Positions 44,667-54,181 of a DNA stretch of 55,527 nucleotides are shown piece after piece (the first letter of the stretch is position 1; the number at the start of each line of letters is the position of its first letter). The stretch covers positions 1 to 55,527 of the forward strand of contig JAILNV010000120.1 in the NCBI GenBank assembly GCA_024691125.1, given 5' to 3'. This DNA comes from Lachnospiraceae bacterium (GTDB lineage Bacteria > Bacillota > Clostridia > Lachnospirales > Lachnospiraceae). A model generated the notes under the pieces. The model saw nothing but the letters and a program-made list of their open reading frames with translations. It was not told the origin of the DNA and ran no database searches. The translations under genes were made by a program, and so were the position numbers.

Positions 44667-47099
44667 CTACTTCATGTTTTCAACTATACTTTGTGCATAC
44701 TCGGGAACGATCGTAAAGAAGCTCTCCTTCTCTCCGAAAGCATTGACAGATACGGCATCGGGAGCATATACATTCGGTTCTGCCTTTCCAGTCATTCCGC
44801 TGTCCCACCACAGCTGAAACCATCTGAGCGCATTCCGCTGTCTCTCCTCAAGAGCCTTGCCGGGAACGCCCTCATATTCGGCAAGAAACTGGGTCGTATA
44901 ATACATGGTCATGTATCTGTAAAGATGATATCTGTATATATACTTAAACAGATGTCTGTACTGATTCCTTGCCCGGTCATTTGCAACCATGGTCGGATCA
45001 TCATCCATTATCCAGCCGTATTTGTAGTCATGTACCTCATTTCCATACGAATCGATTATAAGATTATCCTCTATAACCCCATAATGCTGGAACGGACCAT
45101 CCTTCTCCACTCCGTTTTCCAGTATGAAGATATTGGAAGCATTATTCTCGCAGATAAAATCATGACCTGCCGCACGCGAATAATCGTTCCATTCCGGATC
45201 CGTGCCAAGTACTCCGTGCTTATCATTAAGCCTTCCGTGCCATGCAAGTCCCGCAGATTTTTCCGCATATTCAAAAGCCAGTTCCCTGGCCGAATTAACG
45301 GTTCCCTGTCGCGCCTCATCCGTATTACTGCGATCCCAGGCATCACCTGATGTTGACAGTGCCTTTCCATTCTCCCAGTCCCAGCTGTCATACATTATAC
45401 CGGCTATGTAATCGTTATTGGGAGTATTATAATAATCGTCATTACATACCCCTTTACGTAATGATGTGTCAGTCGCCTTAAAATCCGTTATGTCCTCCGT
45501 GTTGTCTCCCGATGGACTTATGGTATCAGTCTTCGTGCTGAATTCGACAACATCATCTGCTACGTAAAAAAGTGAAGGATTCCATCCGTGTTCTACAGTA
45601 AACGCATCCTTACCGGCCCATGTCCAGCCTTCCAAAGCATTATCCGAAAGCATGCCCAGATCAACCGTACGGTCTCCTTTCCAGTAGATCTCACCGTGAT
45701 CTGCCCATGAATTCAGCCAAGCTGCCCGACTGTCTCCCGATGCTGTGTCCAATGTAAAGGCAAGCTGCACCAGCGGATCACACCAGCTGCCCTTAACCGG
45801 TGCCTCACTCAGTATCCATTTATCACAGTCCCATACGGCTGCACCTTTATTGATTCCATTATAGAATTGCAGCCCTTTCTTTGCCGCGTAACCGGTCAGC
45901 TTAGAATTCCTTCCGGGAGTACGCTTCGTATGTAGTGCTGTGCCGCGGGCGGACTTTTCATCATTAGCCGCCTCAGCATCGTGACTGCTTTCCTCCACAG
46001 CCCCCTCTGTTCCGTCTATCCTTATATCATTTCCTTTAATAAGGTCTATCTCGGAATTATCCATAATAACTATATTGTCTTCAGAATCGGCCAGGATACT
46101 ACTGCTTTCTGATTCTCCCGTCCTTGCGGTATCCTGATCTTCATTAATGGTTCTGCTCTCTCCCGCTTCAGTTCCAATGATCTGGGTACCCGAATAAGTA
46201 TCCGTCCACTGGGCCAGTCCTATACCGGCCTTATATATATTGCCGTGGCGCTCGAAATACCCGTTCATTTCATCCGTACCCCAGTAATATTCGGTTATGA
46301 AGTTACGTTTGACAGCTTCCTGCTTCGTATATCCCAATGCCCAGGGCTCATAAAATACAGCCTCTACAGCTGTGGGATCCAGTCCCGATTCCTGCTCCCA
46401 GTTTCCCAAAAGGGCACATATCTGCTCACCTCTCAAACCGTAATATGTGGTTTTACCCTTACTTCCACCCTCTATCGGCTTAAAAGAACTCATCGTTGAC
46501 CAAATACGCCTAGCCAGTTCACGTTTGTTAGCTTCTATATTCTCCGAATACCCTGTCAGGTCAAAGGCGGGATCCAACGCTACATAATCACCCGAAACAC
46601 TGTTACCGCTCACATACGGGTCAGAGGGAATAAATGCCCCGCTTCTTGCATTTGCCACGGCATCTGCACTGCTTATCCGATTACCGTTTTTAAAGCTTAC
46701 CTGCTCCTCATTCCCGGCAATGGTCTCTGATCCTACGGACTTATATTCCGTATCTCCTACTACTGCAGCACCCACGGAAGCTGCACCGTCCTGAAGGTTT
46801 TCCTCATTGAGCAACCCTTCATATGCAGTCTTTCCCTCTGCGATATCAGCAGGGATAACAGCAGATATTACCAGAAACATAACGAGCACATGCGGAACGC
46901 TTAAGAGAAGTATCTGTGGAAGCACCGACCCGAATTCAGCCATTTTATCCTTAAATCCACGGAATGCTTTCGTTATCTTTAAGTTCTTTACGGAGTCAAA
47001 CTCTTTAAAATTCTTTAATGCTTTAAGTATCTTTATTGTGTTTTGGATTTTTGGGTTTTCCCTGATCTTGAATTTCTTCAGGTTCTTGAACAGTTTCAA
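44667..47099 (-). CDS. membrane-anchored protein with phage-tail-tip-type lysozyme domain
   Basis: 810 residues, starting at TTG (47099) with AAGGAAAAGGA upstream. A very basic, helical cytoplasmic start (about 1-55) precedes one membrane helix (about 63-85). A lysozyme-like domain at about 205-300 has GEQICALLGNWEQESGLDP and GIGLAQWTDT, the signature of phage tail tip lysozymes, here split from its C-terminal half by a ~110-residue acidic insert rich in Ser, Glu and Asp. The remaining ~400 residues are Trp- and Tyr-rich without a family I know. It probably cuts peptidoglycan at the cell surface. Similar domains occur in conjugation and phage proteins, but no mobile genes adjoin it. Confidence 0.75.
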   Translation of the reverse strand: MKLFKNLKKFKIRENPKIQNTIKILKALKNFKEFDSVKNLKITKAFRGFKDKMAEFGSVLPQILLLSVPHVLVMFLVISAVIPADIAEGKTAYEGLLNEENLQDGAASVGAAVVGDTEYKSVGSETIAGNEEQVSFKNGNRISSADAVANARSGAFIPSDPYVSGNSVSGDYVALDPAFDLTGYSENIEANKRELARRIWSTMSSFKPIEGGSKGKTTYYGLRGEQICALLGNWEQESGLDPTAVEAVFYEPWALGYTKQEAVKRNFITEYYWGTDEMNGYFERHGNIYKAGIGLAQWTDTYSGTQIIGTEAGESRTINEDQDTARTGESESSSILADSEDNIVIMDNSEIDLIKGNDIRIDGTEGAVEESSHDAEAANDEKSARGTALHTKRTPGRNSKLTGYAAKKGLQFYNGINKGAAVWDCDKWILSEAPVKGSWCDPLVQLAFTLDTASGDSRAAWLNSWADHGEIYWKGDRTVDLGMLSDNALEGWTWAGKDAFTVEHGWNPSLFYVADDVVEFSTKTDTISPSGDNTEDITDFKATDTSLRKGVCNDDYYNTPNNDYIAGIMYDSWDWENGKALSTSGDAWDRSNTDEARQGTVNSARELAFEYAEKSAGLAWHGRLNDKHGVLGTDPEWNDYSRAAGHDFICENNASNIFILENGVEKDGPFQHYGVIEDNLIIDSYGNEVHDYKYGWIMDDDPTMVANDRARNQYRHLFKYIYRYHLYRYMTMYYTTQFLAEYEGVPGKALEERQRNALRWFQLWWDSGMTGKAEPNVYAPDAVSVNAFGEKESFFTIVPEYAQSIVENMK

Positions 47100-47129
47100 A
47101 ACATCCTTTTCCTTCTTGTCTGCTAGTAT

Positions 47130-48017
47130 TTAGATCTTTTTTTCATATACATAACTGTCCGGCCATGCTCTGAAGTACAGATTAAGCCCGTACTCTCTGG
47201 CAAGCTCTGCAGCCTGTTCGGTGGGAACCGACTTGGATACCAGTCCGGCCACGCCGGCCCTTATACCCTTCCTTACCATATCCACGGGTGTTCTTCCCGT
47301 CGTAAAGATCAGGCATTCCGATGGATCATAACCCTTTACTGCCATCTCCCCTATTGCCTTATCAAGGGCGTTATGCCTTCCTATATCCTCACAGCCATAT
47401 ACCGTCCTGCCCTTATACATAAGGTAGGCGCTCTGTGTACCTCCGGTTTCTCTGTGAAGCTCTCCGTCCTTTTTGAACCGGTCGGTAAGCTCGAATATTT
47501 CCTCCGGTCTTATTTCTCTGTGTGGAGCTATTTTCTTAAGCGGTCTTGAAGTCTTTATATAATTTATATTATCCGTGCAGCATGTCTGTATCTCCTGTGA
47601 TACAGTTATTCTGCCATATTCAAAAGAAGCATCATTATCATTATTATCATCTTTATAAGCATACCGGTTCCTGTCTTCTGTGCCTTTGTTTTCTGTATCC
47701 AGTCGCTCCGCGGCTTCTTCCGTAATAAATACCCTCGCTCTTTGTCCGGTCTCGCATATATAGATGTTTTCAATATCCTCTGCACTATCCACGAAGCCTT
47801 CGCTAAGAAGCCTTCCCACCACAAGATTGACAATGTCGCTTGCGGTACAGACAAGCCTTATGGCTTCTCTTTCATTTATTATTATTGTCAGCTCATGCTC
47901 ACGTAATACTCTGTGTTCCTCCGTGAAGCTTTCTCCGTTCCTCTTCATGATACACATTCTGACTGTTTCCGTGTTGTCCGGTTCACGGAAACGATCCTTT
48001 ATCTTCAAGAAAATCAC
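47130..48017 (-). CDS. fdhD: FdhD sulfurtransferase for formate dehydrogenase
   Basis: 295 residues. FdhD passes sulfur from IscS/NifS to the Mo/W cofactor of formate dehydrogenase. Seen here: LVVGRLLSEGFVDSAEDI, the C-terminal RHNALDKAIGEM and FTTGRTPVDMVRKGIRAGV. The working cysteines are the adjacent pair Cys146-Cys147 (EIQTCCTDN), where many members have CxxC. A ~25-residue acidic insert precedes them (about 108-132). No formate dehydrogenase or molybdopterin gene is in the window. Confidence 0.92.
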   Translation of the reverse strand: MIFLKIKDRFREPDNTETVRMCIMKRNGESFTEEHRVLREHELTIIINEREAIRLVCTASDIVNLVVGRLLSEGFVDSAEDIENIYICETGQRARVFITEEAAERLDTENKGTEDRNRYAYKDDNNDNDASFEYGRITVSQEIQTCCTDNINYIKTSRPLKKIAPHREIRPEEIFELTDRFKKDGELHRETGGTQSAYLMYKGRTVYGCEDIGRHNALDKAIGEMAVKGYDPSECLIFTTGRTPVDMVRKGIRAGVAGLVSKSVPTEQAAELAREYGLNLYFRAWPDSYVYEKKI

Positions 48018-48061
48018 CTCTGACTGTATTTACTTATGTAAGTCATCTGTCCAACTGCCAC

Positions 48062-48847
48062 TCAGATAACCCCATATTTTTTCAATGCCTTACTGATACC
48101 GTCACGTTCAAGAAGATCCGTGGTATGATCACAGATCTCCTTAACCTTATCATCCGAACGTCCCATGGCAACAGATATTCCTGCCACTTCCAGCATTTCC
48201 CTGTCGTTGACACTGTCGCCGAACGCCATGGTATCCTTTGGCTCCATATTCAAAAGATTACACAGGGTAAGTATCCCGGTGCCCTTGTCAAAGCCCTTCG
48301 GCACCATCTCGACCACCTTTTCATCATGCTCATCAAGTATCATGTAGGTATAGATATCCGAAAGCTCATCGAAGCATCTGTCGCTGTCGGAATCCCTGAA
48401 ATCACAGGATAATTTATTCATCCTCCAGTTACCCCAGTTATCTGTTATGCCAAGGACATCCGGACCGATCTCTCTCATGACCTTTTCAACATACATATTT
48501 CCCCTGAAATCATCCGCATCAATATACAGATGCTCCGGTCCCTCAAGGATCGGCTTAAGACCGTTGCGTCTTACAGATTCCATCGTTCTGACGGAGTCCT
48601 CACGACTGACAAGATGATTCAGTATTATCCTGCCGTCATATTCGATCATGCATCCGCATGCCGAGACAATACCGTCGAATCCAAGGCTAAGAAGCTCCTC
48701 ACTCCTGACATAGGCTCTGGCCCGTCCGGTATTTATAAAACATTTATGGCCGTTGGCCTGCGCCCTCTTTATCGCCTCTTCCGTACTCTTCGGAATATAA
48801 TTCTTATAATCCCAAAGGGTACCGTCTATATCAAAAAAAATCAGCAT
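48062..48847 (-). CDS. Cof-type HAD-superfamily phosphatase
   Basis: 261 residues. Motif I FFDIDGTLWD gives the nucleophile Asp and acid Asp, motif II is FINTGRA, the Lys lies near VPKGFDKGTGI and motif IV is MAFGDSVNDREML. The cap domain (about 80-185) is of the Cof type. Such enzymes remove phosphate from sugar phosphates or cofactors; the substrate is not predictable. It lies seven bases before the chemoreceptor remnant, on the same strand. Confidence 0.93.
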   Translation of the reverse strand: MLIFFDIDGTLWDYKNYIPKSTEEAIKRAQANGHKCFINTGRARAYVRSEELLSLGFDGIVSACGCMIEYDGRIILNHLVSREDSVRTMESVRRNGLKPILEGPEHLYIDADDFRGNMYVEKVMREIGPDVLGITDNWGNWRMNKLSCDFRDSDSDRCFDELSDIYTYMILDEHDEKVVEMVPKGFDKGTGILTLCNLLNMEPKDTMAFGDSVNDREMLEVAGISVAMGRSDDKVKEICDHTTDLLERDGISKALKKYGVI

Positions 48848-48853
48848 ATTATC

Positions 48854-50003
48854 TCAGTTTCCGTTCCAGTTAAATCTCGAAGTGATCTCCACAAGCTCCC
48901 TGACAGCTTCTCTTGCATCCTGAAGCTTTCTGTAACCCTGTTCATTGGAAATACGCATTTCATTGGATCTCTGAGCTATATCATTTATCTGCTCGGCGGA
49001 ATTGCCTGTCATTCCGTTGATATCATCGGTAGCGGAAACTATTTCTTCTATATGTGTCTCAAGCGAATCCGTACCTGCACGGACACGTGACATTACATCG
49101 ATAAAGTAATCCGCATCCTCTCTGTAACGCGCTCCCGAATCACGGAACATTCCATAGTCTGTAAGTACGGTTTCCTCAAGGAATGAAACAAGCTCGGCGA
49201 TACATTCATTCAGATTGGATACGGCGTCGCTTACCTCATCCACTATTCCGCTTATATTGTCTACGGTATTTAAGGTCTGAGCCGCAAGAGCTCCGATCTC
49301 ATCCGCAACAACCGCGAAACCGCGTCCCGCATCTCCCGCACGGGCTGCTTCGATACTTGCATTAAGAGCAAGCAGATTGGTATTCGAGGAAATACTCTTT
49401 ATATCGTCTGTGAGCTCATGGATACGGTTTACAGCCTTTGATTTCTCAATCGCCTTATCACTCCTTGCCTTCATGACTACATACATCTGCTGAGTCTTCT
49501 CACTGGATAAGGTACTCCTCTGCTCCATCTCACCCGCTCTGTTCTGTATTTCCCTTGAATCCTCCTCACTCTTAACTGCCAGGTCGTAAATCTCCCTCGT
49601 CTGATGCCTTGCCTCTTCAACATTATGAACGATCTGTGCTGTATTGCCTGCTGCCACCTTCATTCCCTCAGCCAGATGCCCGGTCTCTGTATTATTGTCA
49701 TCGGTACGTGAATTATTCTCCCTCATTATCGTATCCAGCTCATCGATACTGCCGGATATTGTATGCTCCACATTAACAAAGGAACTGACCATATCGCGGA
49801 AGGATATTAACCGACTGCTCCACCCTCAGAATGGTGGAATCAAGCTCATTGGAAACAGCATCGCTCTGATTGATCATACTCTGCGTGGAATCCGCTTCCG
49901 AAATCTTCATGGTGGTCCTGATGGACAGAATCCCGACGATCAGCGCGGTAAGAAGTGAACACAAAATAATTCCGATAACAATTTTAACGCGTATAGTCTT
50001 CAT
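48854..50003 (-). pseudogene. chemotaxis receptor, broken: sensor and HAMP missing and frame shifted
   Basis: The gene starts normally at 50003 with MKTIRVKIVIGIILC, TM1 and the start of a Cache-type ectodomain (NELDSTILRVEQSVN), then runs into a stop at 49773. The other frame continues from about 49800 (SFRDMVSSFVNVEH) to the stop at 48854 and carries a complete signalling domain with [31 protein letters not shown]. The usual ~250 residues of sensor, TM2 and HAMP between these parts are absent. An internal out-of-frame deletion explains both defects. The C-terminal part could still be made from the ATG at 49792 as a soluble signalling fragment. Confidence 0.75.
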
Positions 50004-50118
50004 GGCAATCCCTCTTCATGTATAATTATGGTGTTAAAACTACAGTTTATTTCATTATACGTCTAAATGCCATGAATGAAAACATCAAAGAATAACTTTT
50101 TCCCGTCTCATTACTTCA

Positions 50119-51632
50119 TCAATGATGGCTGTCCGTCCTTGTCTTTGCTCCCATGGCCTTTAACTCCTTCTTTCGCTCGTACATCATTTTATCAGCTCTT
50201 TCGAATACATCCTTAAGCTGCCTGTCTCCCTCCCCAAGGACAGAGTACCCTATTGAAACGACCACGGCGTTCTCCCTGATATTATCTTCAACCTTTCGAT
50301 TCAGTTCACCGATAACATCAAGCATGGAATCGTAACCTTTTCCCTGAAGTATAACGACAAACTCATCGCCACCGATCCTGAACACCGCCCCCTGTTTGAA
50401 ATATTCGCAGATAAGAGCGCATGCTTCCTTGATCAGACGATCCCCGGCCGCATGTCCCCGGGTATCGTTGGCATATTTCAGACCATTGATATCACCTATC
50501 ACGACCCCTATATTCTGTATGTCTCCTTCCTGTATCCGGCTGTCTATGATCTTTTCGTTTTCCGAATAAGCATGCTTATTCCGTACACCCGTCATGGAAT
50601 CCGTATTCGCCAGATCCTTAAAGGTCCTGCTGGTTTCCTTCTCTTCTTCAAGCTTCTCTTTTGAAAATCTTCTTAACTGTAACAAAAGAACGGTGGCCAG
50701 AGCCAATACAGCTACAAGTGTAAAAATGATCTGATATCTGTTGTTTCGCATATTTCTTTCACTGAAATAACCTATCTGATCCCTGATCACACTGTCACGG
50801 ATAAGAACCGCAATCTCCCAGCCTGTATCCTGTATGGGGACATACCACAGGGTTTCTTCCGAGTTACCGGAATCAAACGTTACGCTTCCTCCCTGCCCGT
50901 TTTCGAAATTCTTAAGGTTTTCATTCCATACATCCTCGGAAACGATACCATGTAACACATCAAGGAAATTATGCTTCAGTATCACAGGTCCGAGTTCGGT
51001 ATCGGACAGGTTCACGCCGTTTTTGTATACAGGGCAAAATGGGTCCTGCCCTGATCATCAAAAGCAAGCAGATCTACAATATCCTGGATATCAAGCTGAA
51101 CAATGCAGGCCTTAAAGGGCTTACCCATAAGCATAAGATCCGGTGTCGGAATAGCAAGACACAGCTGCTTGGAAGAACCATATACAGAGACAGTAGAAAT
51201 CATCCGGTCATTCATCTGCGCTTCCTCCAGAAAGGCATGACGGCTTCTGCCCGTATAGGTTGTATACTGGGTATACACGATATCATCCTCATCGACCAGA
51301 GCAAACCTGTTAAGATTCAGTAATGACCTGACCAGTCCCAGATTGTGCCGAAGCTCATCCTGCGAACCTATCTCCTCACCCTTGATCATTTCAACTGCCT
51401 TCTCCATCTGATCAAAGTTGCTGTCGATCAGATCCGAGATGGTCTGCGCACGTCGGTCTGCCATCGTCTCAAGATAGAATGAACTGACCGCAGAAACAGC
51501 TTCATCCGTGGCAGCAGCAGTCTGTTTGGAAGCCCATAATGTATTAGCCGTCACCATTGCCACAACCAGCATACTCCCTATTACGGCCGTCAATACTATC
51601 GTCTTGTTTGTTATCTTTTTATTCTCTTTCAT
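50119..51632 (-). pseudogene. diguanylate cyclase with Cache-like sensor, split by one-base shift in an A-run
   Basis: The first frame (51632-51012) has TM1, then a sensor domain, and ends LYTKTA-stop. The second (51015-50119) continues the sensor, has TM2 (about 50750-50690) and a GGDEF domain with NTDSMTGVRNKHAY, GDINGLKYAND and RIGGDEFVVIL, so the active site is intact. At 51020-51024 the coding strand has AAAAA; one more A would read T-K-N-G-V-N-L and join the frames perfectly. So one base is missing in a homopolymer. It would have made cyclic di-GMP in response to an outside signal. The ATG overlaps the stop of the binding-lipoprotein gene by four bases (ATGA). Confidence 0.8.
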
Positions 51633-52574
51633 AGGACATCACCATACAGCAGCTCAAGCATCTGGGCTGCATCTTCCTGATAGATTACAGTTGTTATCTC
51701 ATCAGTCTTTTCCGGGAACAGCTCTCCCGGCAGATTTCCGTCTGCGATCATAACTGCGATCTGGATCGTATCAAAGCCGATCGAATAACAGTCCTGCACA
51801 CCCAGACAGTAGATGACTCCGTCCTTCAAATAATGCAGCGCTTCTTCATCATGATCCATTCCTACGATAACAGCGCCGCTCCCCTTTTCAGTGATTGCTC
51901 TGTCGGCACCGACAGGATTACTCATATTGCAGCATACGATACCGTTAAGATCCGGATTATCCTTAAGTATCTTCAGCTTAAGATCATAAGCCTTATCAAC
52001 TGAATCCATATCATATTCCGTAGCCACGATCTCCATATCAGAGTACTTTGCGATCGTATCCGCCGCGCCTCTTGCACGATCCTCATGGCACGGTGCGCCC
52101 ACACTTCCTACAAGGATCGCAACCTTTCCTTTATAATCCAGTTTTTTACAGAGAGCTTCAGTCAGATCCGCTACATCGACACCAATGACATCATAATCTT
52201 TCTTTTCTGCTTCAGCGAGTCTTTTTTTCTGGTCATCGGCAGATGCTTCATCCGGTGCCATATACTCATATGTGATCCTGATCCCCCTGTCAAGGAACTG
52301 TCGCTGTGCATCTTCCATACCCAGTGCAACAGCATCCCACCATGGATGAACTGTCTTATATGTGAAATAGAAGTTATATTGGTCTTTCTCCGGCTTATAC
52401 GGGTCAAGTTCATGCTCAAAATCGACCTCGCCCCGTACTGAATGCGCCTCTATCCTCTGCGTGTCACTGTCTCCCTCCGCGATCGGAGCGGCAGCTGTAC
52501 ATGCGGTCAGAGCAAGCGACAATGCCAGCCCGGCAAATTATTACTGTATTTTTTGATGTCACTGTATCATTCAC
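51629..52574 (-). pseudogene. sugar-binding-protein-like lipoprotein with damaged signal-peptide start
   Basis: The body (from about 52522) is a periplasmic-binding fold of the RbsB kind: QYNFYFTYKTVHPWWDAVALGMEDAQ, YDVIGVDVADLTEAL, GAVIVGMDHDEEAL and a YCLGVQDCYSIGFDTIQIAV end. The signal peptide reads LALSLALTAC with a clear lipobox, but the frame has a TAA at 52538-52540 and no ribosome site for the TTG at 52522. Removing one base near 52540 would join it to a frame with GTG at 52574, giving a complete lipoprotein start. I infer a one-base insertion. Its ATGA overlap with the cyclase gene suggests it was the ligand-binding part of that sensor. Confidence 0.6.
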
Positions 52575-52598
52575 ATCCTTTTTATATGATCTCTTACG

Positions 52599-53054
52599 TT
52601 ATTCATTATCCTGAATCTTTGTCGCAAATATAGTCTCTTCAATAACTTGCATGCACTCATCTACGTTATTGAGTATATCCTTCCCCCAAAAATGTATCAC
52701 CGTCCATCCCTCAAAACGTAGAAGCCTATCTGTCTCTATATCGCGTTCCATATTCCGCTCTATCTTCTTTACCCAATACCCGGAGTTCTTTCCTTTTTCA
52801 AGTCTTTGTCGGAGTTTATCCCAATCTTTCCCATGGAAGAACTCGCTGTCGCAGAATATTGCTATTTTATATTTCGTCATCACAATATCCGGCTTGCCTG
52901 GCAAGGCTTTATAGTTTTTCCTATACCTATATCCTTTATCCCATATCGCCTTGCGCAGTACAATTTCAATACTTGTATCCTTTCCGTGGATCGCGCTCAT
53001 ATTCCTATGACTTTTTTCAGATACTTCTCCATTAAAACTTATACCCATTTTCAT
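52599..53054 (-). CDS. vsr: very-short-patch-repair endonuclease (Vsr)
   Basis: 151 residues. The N-terminal NMSAIHGKDTSIEIVLRKAI and the core KPDIVMTKYKIAIFCDSEFFHGKDW, with the catalytic Asp, are those of Vsr. Vsr nicks T-G mismatches that arise when 5-methylcytosine is deaminated and so protects sites modified by a cytosine methylase. The methylase at 54085-55125 is the obvious partner. The region is visibly richer in A and T than the genes to its left. The gene lies 89 bases after the restriction-enzyme gene, same strand. Confidence 0.92.
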   Translation of the reverse strand: MKMGISFNGEVSEKSHRNMSAIHGKDTSIEIVLRKAIWDKGYRYRKNYKALPGKPDIVMTKYKIAIFCDSEFFHGKDWDKLRQRLEKGKNSGYWVKKIERNMERDIETDRLLRFEGWTVIHFWGKDILNNVDECMQVIEETIFATKIQDNE

Positions 53055-53143
53055 ATCTTACGCTAAAGGATATACTTAAGCTCCAACCATTTATATACGT
53101 TTTGATAGATTCCGGCCTAATCTCGTACATTTTTGCTATTGTT

Positions 53144-54181
53144 TCATTTTTTTCTTACTGAACATTCATATGCACTATATCTATTATACTTTCTTATATC
53201 TTCAACATCCCAAGGCTCTACCTGAGCGTATACAGAAGAAGGAAATGATATGAGCTGCACATCGAATTTCAGTGATGGTTCAACTCTTGAACTTGCATTA
53301 TGGATACGCATTGATATCTGCCAGCCCTCATCACAAACAACTTCTATTGTATTATCTGAATTCGCTTTGAAGCCTATGTGATAAAACTGTGTTGGCATCT
53401 TTAGAAGCGCCACCTTTGCAATAGGCTTTTCAGTACCGGAATTAGAGTTAAGTGTTCCGGCAATATTAATTGCTTCAACTCTTGTCGTCCTACTTTTATC
53501 ATCAGTTATTATTTTATAGAAGTCATTTCTGCCGAGGAGGTATCTTATCAATCCTTCCGGTGTTTCTTTATGTTCATTCGCAATTCTTTTCAGCTCCTTC
53601 ATAAAAGCTTCAAGTATTGGTTTATAATACCTCCCAGCCTTATCATCTATCTCTTCCCAAAGAATAGGTTTTCCTTCATTTTTGCTATCATCACGAAGAT
53701 TACGTAATTCCATAAACAGAGGCACGACAGTATCAAAGTATTCTTTTGAGCACGGAACCCCTAACCATTCTTTCCCAAAATCAATGGTGTCAGATAATCT
53801 GCTATGCTTCACTGCATGATGGTTATGTTTACATGAGAAACCTATTTCCCATCTATTCTGTTTTCGCAAGCATATAACATCCCTTACATCCCCCTTAATT
53901 CCAGCCGAATCAGGTTGGATCGATAAAAATAACGGTTCATTGTCATTCGGATTCCACAGTTGCGGTTCAAGCCTCCTAATAACCCTTATAGCTGCATCTG
54001 CTGCTTTATCAAGAGAATTTCTCATCTCTGGATCGGCAGCTTTATATAGTGCTTTAGCAGTTTCCAACTGGGCTGAAGATTCTATTACAATTTTTCCGCA
54101 ATCTGACAAGGCTTTGTGTAAGGCTTCAATACAAGAATACTCGAACGCCTTTCCATTTGCGGTTTGTATCCCATTGGACAT
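53144..54181 (-). CDS. HaeIII-family type II restriction endonuclease
   Basis: 345 residues. It matches the HaeIII family: NGKAFEYSCIEALH at the start, GDVRDVICLRKQNRWEIGFSCKHNHHAVKHSRLS in the middle, then IDFGKEWLGVPCS. The family cuts GGCC. The D..D.....K-like residues in GDVRDV and FSCKHN are the likely metal-binding core. Its first 97 bases overlap the end of the methylase gene in another frame, so restriction and modification are tightly linked. RBS GGGGT precedes the ATG inside the methylase gene. Specificity is inferred from family only. Confidence 0.9.
   Translation of the reverse strand: MSNGIQTANGKAFEYSCIEALHKALSDCGKIVIESSAQLETAKALYKAADPEMRNSLDKAADAAIRVIRRLEPQLWNPNDNEPLFLSIQPDSAGIKGDVRDVICLRKQNRWEIGFSCKHNHHAVKHSRLSDTIDFGKEWLGVPCSKEYFDTVVPLFMELRNLRDDSKNEGKPILWEEIDDKAGRYYKPILEAFMKELKRIANEHKETPEGLIRYLLGRNDFYKIITDDKSRTTRVEAINIAGTLNSNSGTEKPIAKVALLKMPTQFYHIGFKANSDNTIEVVCDEGWQISMRIHNASSRVEPSLKFDVQLISFPSSVYAQVEPWDVEDIRKYNRYSAYECSVRKK

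Noticed and set aside
50119..51632. Two separate genes in place of one split cyclase
   Set aside because: A one-base change joins sensor and GGDEF parts without loss, and the second frame has no ribosome site.
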